The position numbers were made by a program, and so were the translations under genes. This document shows, piece by piece, positions 1-10,400 of a DNA stretch of 64,000 bases. The DNA comes from Cyclobacteriaceae bacterium. Lineage in GTDB: Bacteria; Bacteroidota; Bacteroidia; Cytophagales; Cyclobacteriaceae. The stretch spans positions 1 to 64,000 of the forward strand of contig JAEUUI010000013.1 in assembly GCA_016786585.1 (NCBI GenBank), written 5' to 3'. The notes below the pieces were generated by a model. That model did not search any database and was not told the DNA's origin. It worked only from the letters and a program-made list of their open reading frames with translations. Positions within the stretch are counted from its first letter, which is position 1, and each line of letters begins with the position of its first letter.

Positions 1-16
1 GCTTTAATACGGCTTC

Positions 17-1900
17 ATGAGCGATGAAATTCTTCACGAATGCGGTATTGCGCTGATTCGACTGCGCAAACCCCTTTCCTACTACATTGAAAAGTATGGT
101 ACTTCTTATGCAATGAATAAGATGTACATCCTCATGGAAAAGCAGCACAACCGCGGGCAGGACGGTGCGGGGGTAGCGAATATCAAAATAGACACCGAAC
201 CAGGCCAGCGCTACATCAGCCGGTACCGTTCCATCAAATCACAGCCGGTTGCCAATCTTTTCAAGAAAATCGGCAAAAAGTATAAACGCGCTCAAAAGGC
301 CGGAAAAGAGAAATTCAACAACGAAAAGTGGCTTAAAGACAACGTAGCGTTTACCGGTGAACTTTGGCTGGGTCATTTACGCTACGGCACGCACGGTTTT
401 AACAGCATTGAAAACGTTCACCCTTTTCTGCGTCAGAATAACTGGAGAAGCCGTAACCTGGTAATGGCCGGTAACTTTAACATGACCAACGTGGATGAGC
501 TCTTCGGCATCCTGGTTAACCTCGGTCAGCACCCGAAAGAGAAAGTGGACACGGTTACCGTAATGGAGAAGATCGGACACTTCCTGGACGAAGAAGTGCA
601 ATCTCTATTCGAAAAGTATAAGAATCAGTACTCTAATAAAGAGGTTTCGGAGATAATTGAAGAAGAGGTAGAACTTCAAAATGTATTGCGCAGAGCGTGC
701 AAGGATTTTGATGGCGGTTATACCATGGCAGGCTTAACCGGATCAGGTTCATCGTTTGTGGTACGTGACCCGAACGGAATCCGCCCGGCCTATTATTATG
801 CCGATGACGAAGTGGTGGTGGTGGCTTCCGAAAAACCTGCTATCAAAACCGCCTTCAACATCAACTATAATCAAATTGAAGAGATTAAACCCGGACACGC
901 ACTTGTAATCAATAAAAATGGTGAGTTCGGAATGCACTCCATTGTGGAGCCTGGCGACAAAAAATCATGCAGCTTCGAACGCATTTATTTCTCACGCGGT
1001 AACGACCCGGAAATCTATCGCGAACGCAAGCAACTGGGCCGCCTGCTTGTTCCTCAGGTGTTGAAGGCAATCAATTTTGATATCAAGAACAGCGTATTCT
1101 CATACATTCCAAACACTGCCGAAACTGCTTTTTACGGATTGATGGCGGGTGTGGAAGATTACCTGATCAACAAGCAAAAAGAAATCTTCCTTGACGGAAA
1201 GACTACCGTGGATCCGCTGGATGAAGTCTTGTCATTCCGTCCGCGCGTTGAAAAGATTGTTATCAAGGACGCCAAGCTGCGCACGTTTATTACGGACGAC
1301 AGTCAGCGCGATGAACTGGTAGCCCATGTTTACGACACTACGTACGAAGTAGTGAACAAGGATAAAGACACCCTTGTGGTTATTGACGACTCAATCGTAC
1401 GCGGAACAACGCTTGAAAAAAGTATTCTGCGCATGCTTGACCGCCTGCATCCAAAGAAAATTATTGTCGTATCGTCCGCTCCGCAGATTCGCTTTCCGGA
1501 TTGCTACGGTATTGATATGAGCCGCATGGGCGACTTCGTTGCATTCCGTGCCATGATTGAACTGCTGAAAGAGAGCGGTAAAGACTACATGCTCGGTGAA
1601 GTTTACGAAGCATGTCAGCGTTCCGTGCAGGATGAGCGGCCAAAAAATCATGTTCAGCGGCTTTACGAACAATTTACAGACGAACAGATTTCACAAAAGA
1701 TCTCCGAGATCGTAAAACCTTCCGACATGAGGGCTGAGGTTCAGGTTGTTTTCCAAACCGTTGACAATCTGCATAAAGCTATTCCTTATCATAGCGGCGA
1801 CTGGTATTTCACGGGCAATTACCCCACTGTGGGGGGCACTCGCGTAGCCAACCGATCGTACGTTAATTTCATGGACGGAAAATTAGTCCGCGCCTATTAA
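17..1900 (+). CDS. Long PurF-like amidophosphoribosyltransferase family protein
   Basis: This 627-residue protein combines an N-terminal class II glutamine amidotransferase domain with a phosphoribosyltransferase domain. Cys9, in HECGIAL, would become the N-terminal nucleophile after removal of an eight-residue propeptide. NRGQDGAG near residue 46 is a typical glutamine-site motif. The PRPP-binding loop VIDDSIVRGTT lies at about residues 455-465. By family the reaction would be transfer of glutamine ammonia to PRPP, the first step of purine synthesis. The protein is well over 100 residues longer than ordinary PurF (about 470-510), with extra material inside and at the C-terminus. Bacteroidota often carry this long form besides a normal PurF, so its exact role is uncertain and no symbol is given. 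A terminator follows the stop codon. Confidence 0.85.
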   Translation: MSDEILHECGIALIRLRKPLSYYIEKYGTSYAMNKMYILMEKQHNRGQDGAGVANIKIDTEPGQRYISRYRSIKSQPVANLFKKIGKKYKRAQKAGKEKFNNEKWLKDNVAFTGELWLGHLRYGTHGFNSIENVHPFLRQNNWRSRNLVMAGNFNMTNVDELFGILVNLGQHPKEKVDTVTVMEKIGHFLDEEVQSLFEKYKNQYSNKEVSEIIEEEVELQNVLRRACKDFDGGYTMAGLTGSGSSFVVRDPNGIRPAYYYADDEVVVVASEKPAIKTAFNINYNQIEEIKPGHALVINKNGEFGMHSIVEPGDKKSCSFERIYFSRGNDPEIYRERKQLGRLLVPQVLKAINFDIKNSVFSYIPNTAETAFYGLMAGVEDYLINKQKEIFLDGKTTVDPLDEVLSFRPRVEKIVIKDAKLRTFITDDSQRDELVAHVYDTTYEVVNKDKDTLVVIDDSIVRGTTLEKSILRMLDRLHPKKIIVVSSAPQIRFPDCYGIDMSRMGDFVAFRAMIELLKESGKDYMLGEVYEACQRSVQDERPKNHVQRLYEQFTDEQISQKISEIVKPSDMRAEVQVVFQTVDNLHKAIPYHSGDWYFTGNYPTVGGTRVANRSYVNFMDGKLVRAY

Positions 1901-1918
1901 TCGACTTTTTTGCTTTTC

Positions 1919-1948
1919 AAACGATTTCATTCGAAGTCGTTTTTTTTC
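1919..1948 (+). terminator. Rho-independent terminator after the PurF-like gene
   Basis: AACGATTTC and GAAGTCGTT form a nine-pair stem with one G-U pair and an ATTC loop, followed by a run of T. It lies 20 bases after the stop codon. Confidence 0.8.
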
Positions 1949-1968
1949 TTTAAGCATTTTTATGTAAA

Positions 1969-2017
1969 AAGATGCCTTGCTGCATCTTATTGATTAATTG
2001 TCTGGTTGATAAACCAG
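1969..2017 (+). promoter_or_regulatory. Tandem stem-loops in the leader of the SusC gene
   Basis: Two short perfect inverted repeats lie in tandem before the SusC gene. AAGATGC pairs with GCATCTT (1969-1988, six-base loop), and CTGGTT pairs with AACCAG (2002-2017, four-base loop). No T-run follows either, so they are unlikely to be terminators. The second ends 27 bases before the start codon, so the pair could shape the messenger leader. No promoter box was recognised here. Confidence 0.4.
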
Positions 2018-2044
2018 GCGTACGTATAACTAAAACTAAAATTT

Positions 2045-5008
2045 ATGAGGAGAACTCTACTACTGATGAGTGCAGTGCTATTCTCATTCCACGGGCTTTT
2101 GTATGCCCAGGAACGAATAGTATCGGGAAAAGTTGTTGCGCAGGATGGAAAAGCAGCATTACCGGGTGTCACCGTTGCGGTGAAAGGAACCACGCTGGGT
2201 ACAAGTACGAATGAAGATGGCAACTTTACGATTTCAGTACCGGATGCTTCGGCCGTTCTTGTATTTTCTTTTATCGGATACAAAACAACCGAAGTGACAA
2301 TCGGTACACGAACTACGCTGGATGTAACACTGGAAACCGATGAGACGCAACTTACCGAACTCGTTGTAACAGGTTACGGTGATGCAGAACGCAAAGCACT
2401 GACCGGAACAATCAATACTGTGTCAGGAAAACAGATTCAGGACGTACCGATCGCTTCGATTGACCAGATCCTTCAAGGCCGGTCGCCAGGCGTTTTAGTT
2501 ATGGGAAGCTCAGGCCAGCCAGGTGCTGCAGCAACTGTAACAATTCGCGGGCGTGGATCAATCAGCGCCAGTACCACTCCTTTATATGTATTGGACGGTG
2601 TTCCAATCGATCCGACAAGCTTTAATACGCTTAACCCTAACGATTACGACATCGTGAACATTCTAACCGATGCCTCCGCTACGTCTATCTATGGATCGCG
2701 TGCCGCGAACGGGGTTATTCTTTTAAATAGTAAAAAAGGTAAAGCTGGAAAAACCCGCTTTACCTATCGTACTCAGTATGGTGTAGCGCAACGCCCGTCT
2801 AACAACAAGCTTAAGCTGATGAATTCAAATCAGAAAATAGATTATGAACTCATGGTTGGTGGTTCTCCGATCGGAGGTCTTTCCGCCGAAGAAATCGATG
2901 CACTGCGGAAGATTAATACCGACTGGGCTAAAATTTTATTTCAGAACGCTACCTATCAAACCCATGAAGTATCGGCCCAGGGAGGAAATGAAAAAACAAC
3001 ATTCTTCTTCTCCGGTGCTTACCTGAAACAGGATGGAACTGTTAAAACTACATCCCTTGAGCGTTACACGTCACGCCTCAACCTGGCACATGAGTCAGGC
3101 TCATTCCGTTTTGGTGTAAATTCAACGTTTGGTTTCTCTAAAAACAAGTTGACACGTGAAGGCGATACCTATATCGGTTCACCGCTAAACGCGATCCGTT
3201 GGGCAAACCCATACGAAACTCCATACGATGAAAACGGTGAGTATACGGTTATCCGCACAGGGCAGCCAAATCCACTTCAGGAATTGACAGAAAACACGCA
3301 ACAGTCGAATGACGCGAAGGTGGTGGGTAATATTTATGCTGCTTACGATTTGCCAATAAAAGGTTTAACAGCAAGAATATCATTTGGTATGGATTACGGT
3401 CAATCGGATCAAACGTTCTACAACGACCGTACGACAAATGCGGGTAGTCAATCTACCGGTGGTGATGGCTCTTTGACACGTGCATTTGGGTACGATGCGC
3501 GATTTATCAACACAAACTCACTTAACTATTCAACAACCTTCGGAGAAGATCACTCGCTGAGTGTTGGTCTATATCAGGAAACAAACTTCCGTCAGGTGAG
3601 TGGTTTTACGTTTACGGGATTTGGTCTGACTGGAAATCTAAAAAATGAAGCCGGTTTGACAGTAAGCAGCACCTACCTGCCAACGCTGGGCGGAAACAAA
3701 ACTGAGAGCGGACTATCATCTGTTTTCGGAGACATTCGTTATGGTTTTAAAGATCGCTATCACCTGAGTGTTGGTGTAAGAAGAGATGGATCTTCACGTT
3801 TCGGTTCTGGAAATCAGTATGCAACGTTTTATTCTATTGGTGCCAACTGGATTATCAGCGATGAGGCATTCTTTCAGAATCTATCAAAAACTGTTAACCT
3901 CGTTAAGTTGAACGCCAGCTTCGGTACTTCCGGTAACCAGGAAGGCATTGGTGATTTTCAGTCAAGGGAGTTGTATTCTGCTGCCGGTGTAACCTACGAT
4001 GGTCAGGCTGGTATCCTTCAGACTCAGTTGGCGAATCCCGATCTGAAGTGGGAAACACAAAAAATGTTTGACATTTCATTGGAGTATGGTCTCTTCAACG
4101 ACCGTGTTACCGGTAAGTTCGGTTTTTATAACCGTCTGACGGAAGACCTGTTGTATCCAAGTCCGCTTTCGCTGACCACCGGTTACGGCAGCCTTACGCA
4201 AAATGTTGGTAGTTTAAGAAACCGCGGCTTTGAAATTTCATTAGGCGCTGATGTGATTCGTTCGAACGGATTCGTTTGGAACGTGAATGCAAACTTTACC
4301 TATAACAAAAATGAGGTTGTTGAGATCTATGGGGATCTTGATGAATTGCCTACCGGCCTTACGATCCTGAAGAAGGGCAAACCAATTGGTACCAACTACA
4401 TGGTCGAGTATGCGGGTGTCAATCCTGCCAACGGTAACCCGTTGTACCGCAAGCTTGATGGAACACTTACAAGCGAATTCTCACTAAGTGATGTAAGAAC
4501 CTGGGGAACTCGGTTCGCACCACGATTTGGCGGCTTCACGAATACATTCTCATACCGCGGTATTGAGCTGTCGATCTTCTTTACATGGGTGCATGGAAAC
4601 CAGATTTATAACAATGACCGAACCAACGTTGAGAACCCCACATATTTCGTAGATCAGATGGCCGCTTCGATGCTTACTGCATGGAAACAGCCTGGTGACA
4701 TCACAGAAGTACCACGCGTAACACCTTTCGAAGGATCACCTGCGCCTGCCTACCAGGCACAAACAACCCGGTACCTGGAAAACGGTTCGTTCCTGAGATT
4801 ACGGAACGTATTGTTATCATACGATTTACCGTCAACGCTTGTATCGAAGGCAAGACTGTCGAATGTTCGAGTGTTTGTACAGGGTCAGAACCTGTTTACC
4901 CGTACAGAATTTTTAGGCTGGGATCCTGAGTTAGCCGCGGGTACACTTACGGGAGCTCAATATCCGTCATTGCGTACCATAACAGCCGGATTAAACATTG
5001 GTTTTTAA
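2045..5008 (+). CDS. SusC/RagA-family TonB-linked outer membrane transporter
   Basis: This 987-residue protein is a TonB-dependent outer membrane channel that imports a nutrient together with its SusD partner. It has a signal peptide ending near residue 22, then a carboxypeptidase-regulatory-like beta-sandwich (about 23-105) with the usual LPGVTV start. The plug domain follows, with SusC signatures such as TIRGRGSISAS and PLYVLDGVP. The remainder is a beta-barrel with repeated RFGFY-like and NLFTRT-like strands ending in an aromatic residue. Length is normal for the family. The SusD gene follows after 18 bases and a further lipoprotein gene after that, so the three probably form one operon. 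The substrate is not evident: no glycosidase is adjacent, and the next gene downstream is a secreted protease. Confidence 0.95.
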   Translation: MRRTLLLMSAVLFSFHGLLYAQERIVSGKVVAQDGKAALPGVTVAVKGTTLGTSTNEDGNFTISVPDASAVLVFSFIGYKTTEVTIGTRTTLDVTLETDETQLTELVVTGYGDAERKALTGTINTVSGKQIQDVPIASIDQILQGRSPGVLVMGSSGQPGAAATVTIRGRGSISASTTPLYVLDGVPIDPTSFNTLNPNDYDIVNILTDASATSIYGSRAANGVILLNSKKGKAGKTRFTYRTQYGVAQRPSNNKLKLMNSNQKIDYELMVGGSPIGGLSAEEIDALRKINTDWAKILFQNATYQTHEVSAQGGNEKTTFFFSGAYLKQDGTVKTTSLERYTSRLNLAHESGSFRFGVNSTFGFSKNKLTREGDTYIGSPLNAIRWANPYETPYDENGEYTVIRTGQPNPLQELTENTQQSNDAKVVGNIYAAYDLPIKGLTARISFGMDYGQSDQTFYNDRTTNAGSQSTGGDGSLTRAFGYDARFINTNSLNYSTTFGEDHSLSVGLYQETNFRQVSGFTFTGFGLTGNLKNEAGLTVSSTYLPTLGGNKTESGLSSVFGDIRYGFKDRYHLSVGVRRDGSSRFGSGNQYATFYSIGANWIISDEAFFQNLSKTVNLVKLNASFGTSGNQEGIGDFQSRELYSAAGVTYDGQAGILQTQLANPDLKWETQKMFDISLEYGLFNDRVTGKFGFYNRLTEDLLYPSPLSLTTGYGSLTQNVGSLRNRGFEISLGADVIRSNGFVWNVNANFTYNKNEVVEIYGDLDELPTGLTILKKGKPIGTNYMVEYAGVNPANGNPLYRKLDGTLTSEFSLSDVRTWGTRFAPRFGGFTNTFSYRGIELSIFFTWVHGNQIYNNDRTNVENPTYFVDQMAASMLTAWKQPGDITEVPRVTPFEGSPAPAYQAQTTRYLENGSFLRLRNVLLSYDLPSTLVSKARLSNVRVFVQGQNLFTRTEFLGWDPELAAGTLTGAQYPSLRTITAGLNIGF

Positions 5009-5026
5009 TTAGAAAAGAGCAGAACT

Positions 5027-6460
5027 ATGAAGAATTTGAATAGAATATTAAAAATCATGAGTGTCACGATGGTGCTCTCATTTGCCTCTTGCCAGGCGGT
5101 TGACATTGATCCAACCCATATCCTGGACGGCTCCAACGCTTTTAAAAGCATGGATGATGTGGAAAGTCATCTTACCGGAACGTACGCTTATTTCCGTGGC
5201 TACTATGCCAACTTTGGTGTACTCGGTGACATTATGACTGACAACCTCGCAGAGACTTCGGAATCACTAGGCGGTCTACGGTCTATGTCAGACTGGAATT
5301 ATGTGGCCAATGATGGTACTGTTGCTACTGCATGGGCAACTCCCTATTCCATGATCAAAGATGCCAATCTGGTAATCAATAATGTTGGCAAGTTTGAAGA
5401 AACGGAGGCAGGTCAGGCAGCAAGAATTAAAGGGCAGGCTCTTGGCATCCGTGCATTTGCGCACTTTGAATTGCTCAAGTATTTCGCGATTGATTATGAC
5501 CGCAATTCAACTGAATTGGGAGTTCCGCTTAAGCTTAACAACACAATCGAAACTCCTTCACGTAACACCGTAAAGGAAGTGTACGATCAAATCTATGCTG
5601 ACTTGGCTGATGCAAAAGATCTTCTTTCAGGTACGCTTGATGAAGATATTAACTCAGCTTCATCCAGAACGCGGATTGATGCGGTTGTAGTTGATGCGAT
5701 CATGGCCCGTGTTGCATTGTATGCGAAGGATTATGCTACCGCGATTGATGCAGCCACAAACGTAATTGAAGATTCAGGTTTGGGATTGGCTGATCCTGCG
5801 GATTTTGCAAGCATCTGGAGTGAAGACGCTGTTGCTAATGAAGTAATCTGGTCGATTGCATATTTACCCGGTCAGGGCCAGGTAGCCGGCAACGTATTCT
5901 TTGTACCAAACAATCGGGTTGCCTTTAATGCGTCTCAGGATTTAATCGCCTTGTACGATACTGATGATGACATTCGCTACGCAGCTTATTTTTCCGATGA
6001 ACTGGAAACTCCGGATCGTGTTGGCGAATTAGTGCCGATCAAATACCTGGGGCGTAATGGTGCTGCGGATGGTGTTGTTAATTTCAAGGTATTCCGGGTA
6101 AGCGAAATGTACCTGATTCGCGCAGAAGCTTATGCTCGGAGTAATCAGGATGCGCTCGCAATGGATGATTTGAACACCTTGCGTGCAGCCCGTATAAATG
6201 GGTATGTAGATGAAAACCTCTCAGGCGCAATTTTGCTTCAGGCAATTGATACCGAAAGACGTAAGGAACTGTTCCTCGAGGGTCATCGCTGGTTTGATCT
6301 TCGCAGAGCGGATGCAGCGATCAATCGGGGTGGAGATTGTGCAGCTCCGGCGACAGCGTGCGAGCTGGCTGCATCGAGCCATCGTTGGGTATGGCCTATT
6401 CCACAAGCCGAGCTTAACGCAAACCCTTCGATCAGAGACCAACAGAACCCTAACTACTAA
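5027..6460 (+). CDS. SusD/RagB-family nutrient-binding outer membrane lipoprotein
   Basis: This 477-residue lipoprotein is the surface lid of the SusC transporter and captures its substrate. The signal peptide ends in the lipobox SFASC, with lipidated Cys22. The tetratricopeptide-like fold of the family is indicated by the late conserved blocks EMYLIRAEAYAR and ERRKELFLEGHRWFDLRR. It is encoded 18 bases after the SusC gene and 12 bases before the next lipoprotein gene. The protein ends in the usual polar tail with PIPQAELNANP. Substrate specificity cannot be read from the sequence; both glycan- and peptide-binding members exist in this family. Confidence 0.95.
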   Translation: MKNLNRILKIMSVTMVLSFASCQAVDIDPTHILDGSNAFKSMDDVESHLTGTYAYFRGYYANFGVLGDIMTDNLAETSESLGGLRSMSDWNYVANDGTVATAWATPYSMIKDANLVINNVGKFEETEAGQAARIKGQALGIRAFAHFELLKYFAIDYDRNSTELGVPLKLNNTIETPSRNTVKEVYDQIYADLADAKDLLSGTLDEDINSASSRTRIDAVVVDAIMARVALYAKDYATAIDAATNVIEDSGLGLADPADFASIWSEDAVANEVIWSIAYLPGQGQVAGNVFFVPNNRVAFNASQDLIALYDTDDDIRYAAYFSDELETPDRVGELVPIKYLGRNGAADGVVNFKVFRVSEMYLIRAEAYARSNQDALAMDDLNTLRAARINGYVDENLSGAILLQAIDTERRKELFLEGHRWFDLRRADAAINRGGDCAAPATACELAASSHRWVWPIPQAELNANPSIRDQQNPNY

Positions 6461-6472
6461 ACCGAGCGAACT

Positions 6473-7312
6473 ATGAAAAATATAATAAAGCTTAAAGGAT
6501 TATTGGCGGCTTTGTTCTTTGCACTCGCAGTGGTGGGTTGCGGAGACGAACCGGATAAAATTGAATATCGCGGTCCGGCATTCGTTTTTATTGAATCAGG
6601 TTCAAATCTGGCACTGCTGGAAAATTCTGAATCAACCCTGAAGATTCCGGTGAAAATTTCAACTCCGCAGAAAGAAGATGTAACCGTAGGGTTTGAGGTA
6701 AATACCGATGGCGCGGTTGAAGGAATTGACTACACAATTCTCACACCAAGCCCGATCACAATTGAAGCAGGTGAATACTCATCATTCATTGAGATCGAAG
6801 TGATCGATAACGCTGTTTTTGAATCAGAAACTAGAAAGTTCGACATTACAATAACCGATTTGTCAAAATCTTCCCTCGAGAAGCAGGTTCTCACATCTGT
6901 GAACGTGGAGATTGTAAACGATGACTGCGATGCTGACATCCCGAAGATTTCGAAGTGGGTTGGAACGGTGGACATTGAAGATGCAGGGTTCGGTTCAGTA
7001 TCAGGTTTTGCCAGCACGGGCCCGGGCGGTAGCTGCGGTGGTGTGCTTGTTGTAAGCGATGCCGACATCGTACAAGTTGGCGAGGATTCAAGAATTGTGG
7101 TTGTTTTCACACAGGATTCCGGAAACCCCACAACCGGAACGGTAGAAGTAGCGAGAGACCGCATTTTCACGAACGATGCATATGCCGGTTATCAGTATGA
7201 GGGTTCAGGAACGTATGATGAAGATTCGGGAGAGGTTATGATTGATTATACCTTATATCGCCCGAATGGCACCGTATGGTTCACGGGAACCACAATCATT
7301 ACAAAACCCTAG
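6473..7312 (+). CDS. Lipoprotein with a Calx-beta-like domain
   Basis: This 279-residue lipoprotein has a type II signal peptide ending in VVGC, with lipidated Cys23. Residues about 45-150 resemble a Calx-beta or similar immunoglobulin-type domain: DVTVGFEVNTDGAVEGIDYTI is followed by an acidic ESETRKFDITI strand and a VNDDCD end. The C-terminal half is rich in Gly, Ser and Asp and was not recognised. As the third gene of the SusC-SusD operon it is probably a surface accessory lipoprotein that helps bind the same substrate. That role is inferred from position only. A strong terminator follows, so the operon appears to end here. Confidence 0.8.
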   Translation: MKNIIKLKGLLAALFFALAVVGCGDEPDKIEYRGPAFVFIESGSNLALLENSESTLKIPVKISTPQKEDVTVGFEVNTDGAVEGIDYTILTPSPITIEAGEYSSFIEIEVIDNAVFESETRKFDITITDLSKSSLEKQVLTSVNVEIVNDDCDADIPKISKWVGTVDIEDAGFGSVSGFASTGPGGSCGGVLVVSDADIVQVGEDSRIVVVFTQDSGNPTTGTVEVARDRIFTNDAYAGYQYEGSGTYDEDSGEVMIDYTLYRPNGTVWFTGTTIITKP

Positions 7313-7333
7313 CGGTTTAAATAGTTCGGTAAT

Positions 7334-7361
7334 AAAAAATCCCGCTCAGCGGGGTTTTTTA
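7334..7361 (+). terminator. Rho-independent terminator of the SusCD operon
   Basis: TCCCGC and GCGGGG form a GC-rich stem with a TCA loop, flanked by A6 and T6. It separates the SusCD operon from the downstream protease gene. Confidence 0.9.
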
Positions 7362-7425
7362 TTATTGGCATATATTCTTTTTGTTTTATTCCCGATCTTA
7401 AAACTCCTAACGAATCAACGCCGTG

Positions 7426-10400
7426 ATGAAAACAAGGGTAAGCGCAACTGTGATGTTTCTCTGCTTCGTGCTGGTCGGAATAAGCGCAAAGGCTCAGTCG
7501 GGTCGTTCTTTAAATGCGCTAGCGGCTGAAAACGACTCAACCGAATCGCTCAGAAAGCAACGCGTACTGGCGTATTGCCTAAAGAACAATGTCAGCCCAA
7601 AGTTTACGCGGAACGGAAAAGCCTACATCATGAGCGATGTTACGTTGTCAGGAGTTCCCGTTTACGAGAAAACACATAATGCCGGTGCCAGTCGAACAGT
7701 AGGTGTAAATGAGTTGCGTACAGGCGGATCGCTGGGAATAAATCTCACGGGTACAAACATGCGTGTCGGAGTGTGGGACGGTGGCCGGGTTAAGAATGAT
7801 CACGTTGAACTGAACGGGCGTATAACCGTTATTGACGGTTCAAGTGACCTCAGTACACATGCTACCCACGTTACCGGAACGATTCTGGCATCCGGTATTA
7901 ATGCATCTGCAAAAGGTATGGCTCCTAATGCAAGCGCATTGTCGTACGATTTCTCAAACGACCTAGCGGAAATGATCGCGGTAGCAAAACCTGATCAGAC
8001 GACCCTGTTGTTTTCAAATCATTCATACGGAACAGTAACCGGTTGGGAATGGAATGGCACAGGCTGGGATTGGGCAGGCGATCCGTCCATCAGCACTACC
8101 GAAGATTATAAGTTTGGATTTTATGACTCGCGCGCACGCGCGTGGGACAACCTGTGCTTTTCAGCACCATACTACACAATCGTTAAATCAGCCGGTAATG
8201 ATCGCGGAGACACGGGGGACGGGTCAAAACCACCCGACAACGATTTCAACTCCGTATCAACATACGGCAACGCAAAAAATATCATCACGGTTGGTGCGGT
8301 AAATAAAATTGCAACCAGCTATACCGGTCCGGCAAGTGTAATCATGAGCTCATTCAGTTCGTGGGGCCCGACCGATGACGGTCGGATCAAACCCGACATC
8401 TGTGCTCCGGGTGTCAACATTTTTTCATCTACCGCAACATCAATCACGTCTTACGGTACATTGGATGGAACGTCTATGTCGTCTCCGGTCGTAACGGGAT
8501 CGCTCACATTGCTTCAACAGCTTTATCAGCAACTCAACCAAAATTATTTGCGGGCTGCTACCCTGAAAGCTCTCGCAATCCACACAGCCAAAGAAGCCGG
8601 ATCACAACCCGGCCCTGATTATCGTTTCGGGTGGGGATTGCTGGATGATGAAGCTGCTGCAAAAGTGATTCTGAACCGTGACGGAGTTAACACACAAATG
8701 ATAGAATCAACGCTGGCGAACGGTCAGACATTCGAACTTGAATTGATGCCGGCCGAGAATCAAAAAATTACGGCAACGCTTGTATGGACTGATCCTGCCG
8801 GAAACAATCCTCCTGCTTCGCTAAACCCGACAACATTGATGCTCGTGAATGACCTCGACATGAAAATTGTCGATGACAGCGGCAACGAACAACTGCCGTG
8901 GATTCTGAATCCGGCAAGTCCTAATGCTGCCGCAACGCGGGGAAATAATTTTCGGGACAACGTTGAGAAGATTGAATTTGACTCACCACAACCGATTAAA
9001 TACTACCTCAGAATCTCGCATAAAAATCAGCTTGTTAATAACTCGCAGAACTTTTCACTTGTATTAACCTATACCTCCACAAGCGATCAGCATGTAACCT
9101 ATTACTGGATCGGGGGAAGCGGCAACTGGAACTCCCCTGCGCACTGGTCACTTACTTCTGGCGGAACATCAGCCGGGAGCATTCCAACCGCAGATGATCG
9201 GGTGATTGTCGATGAAAATTCTTCAGCAACAGACGGAGTCACAATAACGTTGCCGGGTGCATCAACCTGTTATTCGCTTTACTGGTTAACATCAAAGGGC
9301 TTTAATCTTGACCTGAACAACCAGGATCTTTCAATACATGAAAATGTTTTGATTACCGGTAACTCATTAACGATTTCAACGCCTGGGACTTTTGCCATGA
9401 CCGGGGAAGGAGGCAATTATACCTTTAACAGTGCGCAGCCTGACCTGGAAAATCTCAATCTGCATTTTGAAGGAGCATCATCGCACTGGAAATTTTTAAA
9501 AGACATTCATGTTAATTCAATCATTCTTAAAGACGGAGAGGTTGACGTTTCCGGTTTAGATTTTCAGGTGAATACATTAGAGGATCAGCCGGGAGGAGAA
9601 AAAAATCTTGATCTCACCGGAACAACCCTGTCAAGCAACCAGGACCTTAATATCAATCTGTCAAACGGAACGTCAGTTGTTTCTACGGCTGCTTCGATAA
9701 TTGAAACAGCCCACGATATAACGCTGGCCATTGGCTCTGAAGATTTTGCCGGAGAAATTATTCTTGCTAATACAAGCGTAACAATTGACCAGGCTGGATC
9801 TGTTGGTCATGTCTCAGGCAAAGGAACAGTGATCGTTCACGATGACGTACTGATTAACAACCTTGACCTTGACGCGGGCTCAACTGTGAAGATTCAGTCA
9901 GGGAAAACGTTAACGCTGACAAATTCCGTCACGCTTCAATCAACCGCTGGCAATCCGATCAACATTCAAAACGAAGGTGCTGGCAAAGGAATAATCTCCA
10001 TCCCCGGCAATTATCGTTTGTGCTTTGATAATCTGGCTATCACGAACGTTGATTTCACCGGAAGCGCTGTTGTAGCGGTGGGTACTTCGACCGTCATTAA
10101 CAGTGCAGGCTGGACTTCAACAACCTGCGATAATCTGCTCTTTGCTGATTTTACGTTCCGGTATAATTGCGAAGGCTCATATCTGTATTTAACCAACACA
10201 AGTTCCGGAAACCCGGATAACATTCATTGGCTGATCAATGGAACAGAAGTATCAACCGATCAAAACATCTATGTAAAAATTGAAGACACTGAAAGTGTAC
10301 TTGTGCACCTGGATATTTCAAAAGGAGTTTCAACAGAGAGTTATGAAGTATTGATTCCGGTTGTCACCAACACGCTTCCTTCCAATCATCTTGTATTTAG

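Noticed and set aside
7365-7384. Third sigma-54-like site before the S8 protease gene
   Set aside because: TTGGCAT is present, but TTG is four bases too far downstream, so the -24/-12 spacing fails.
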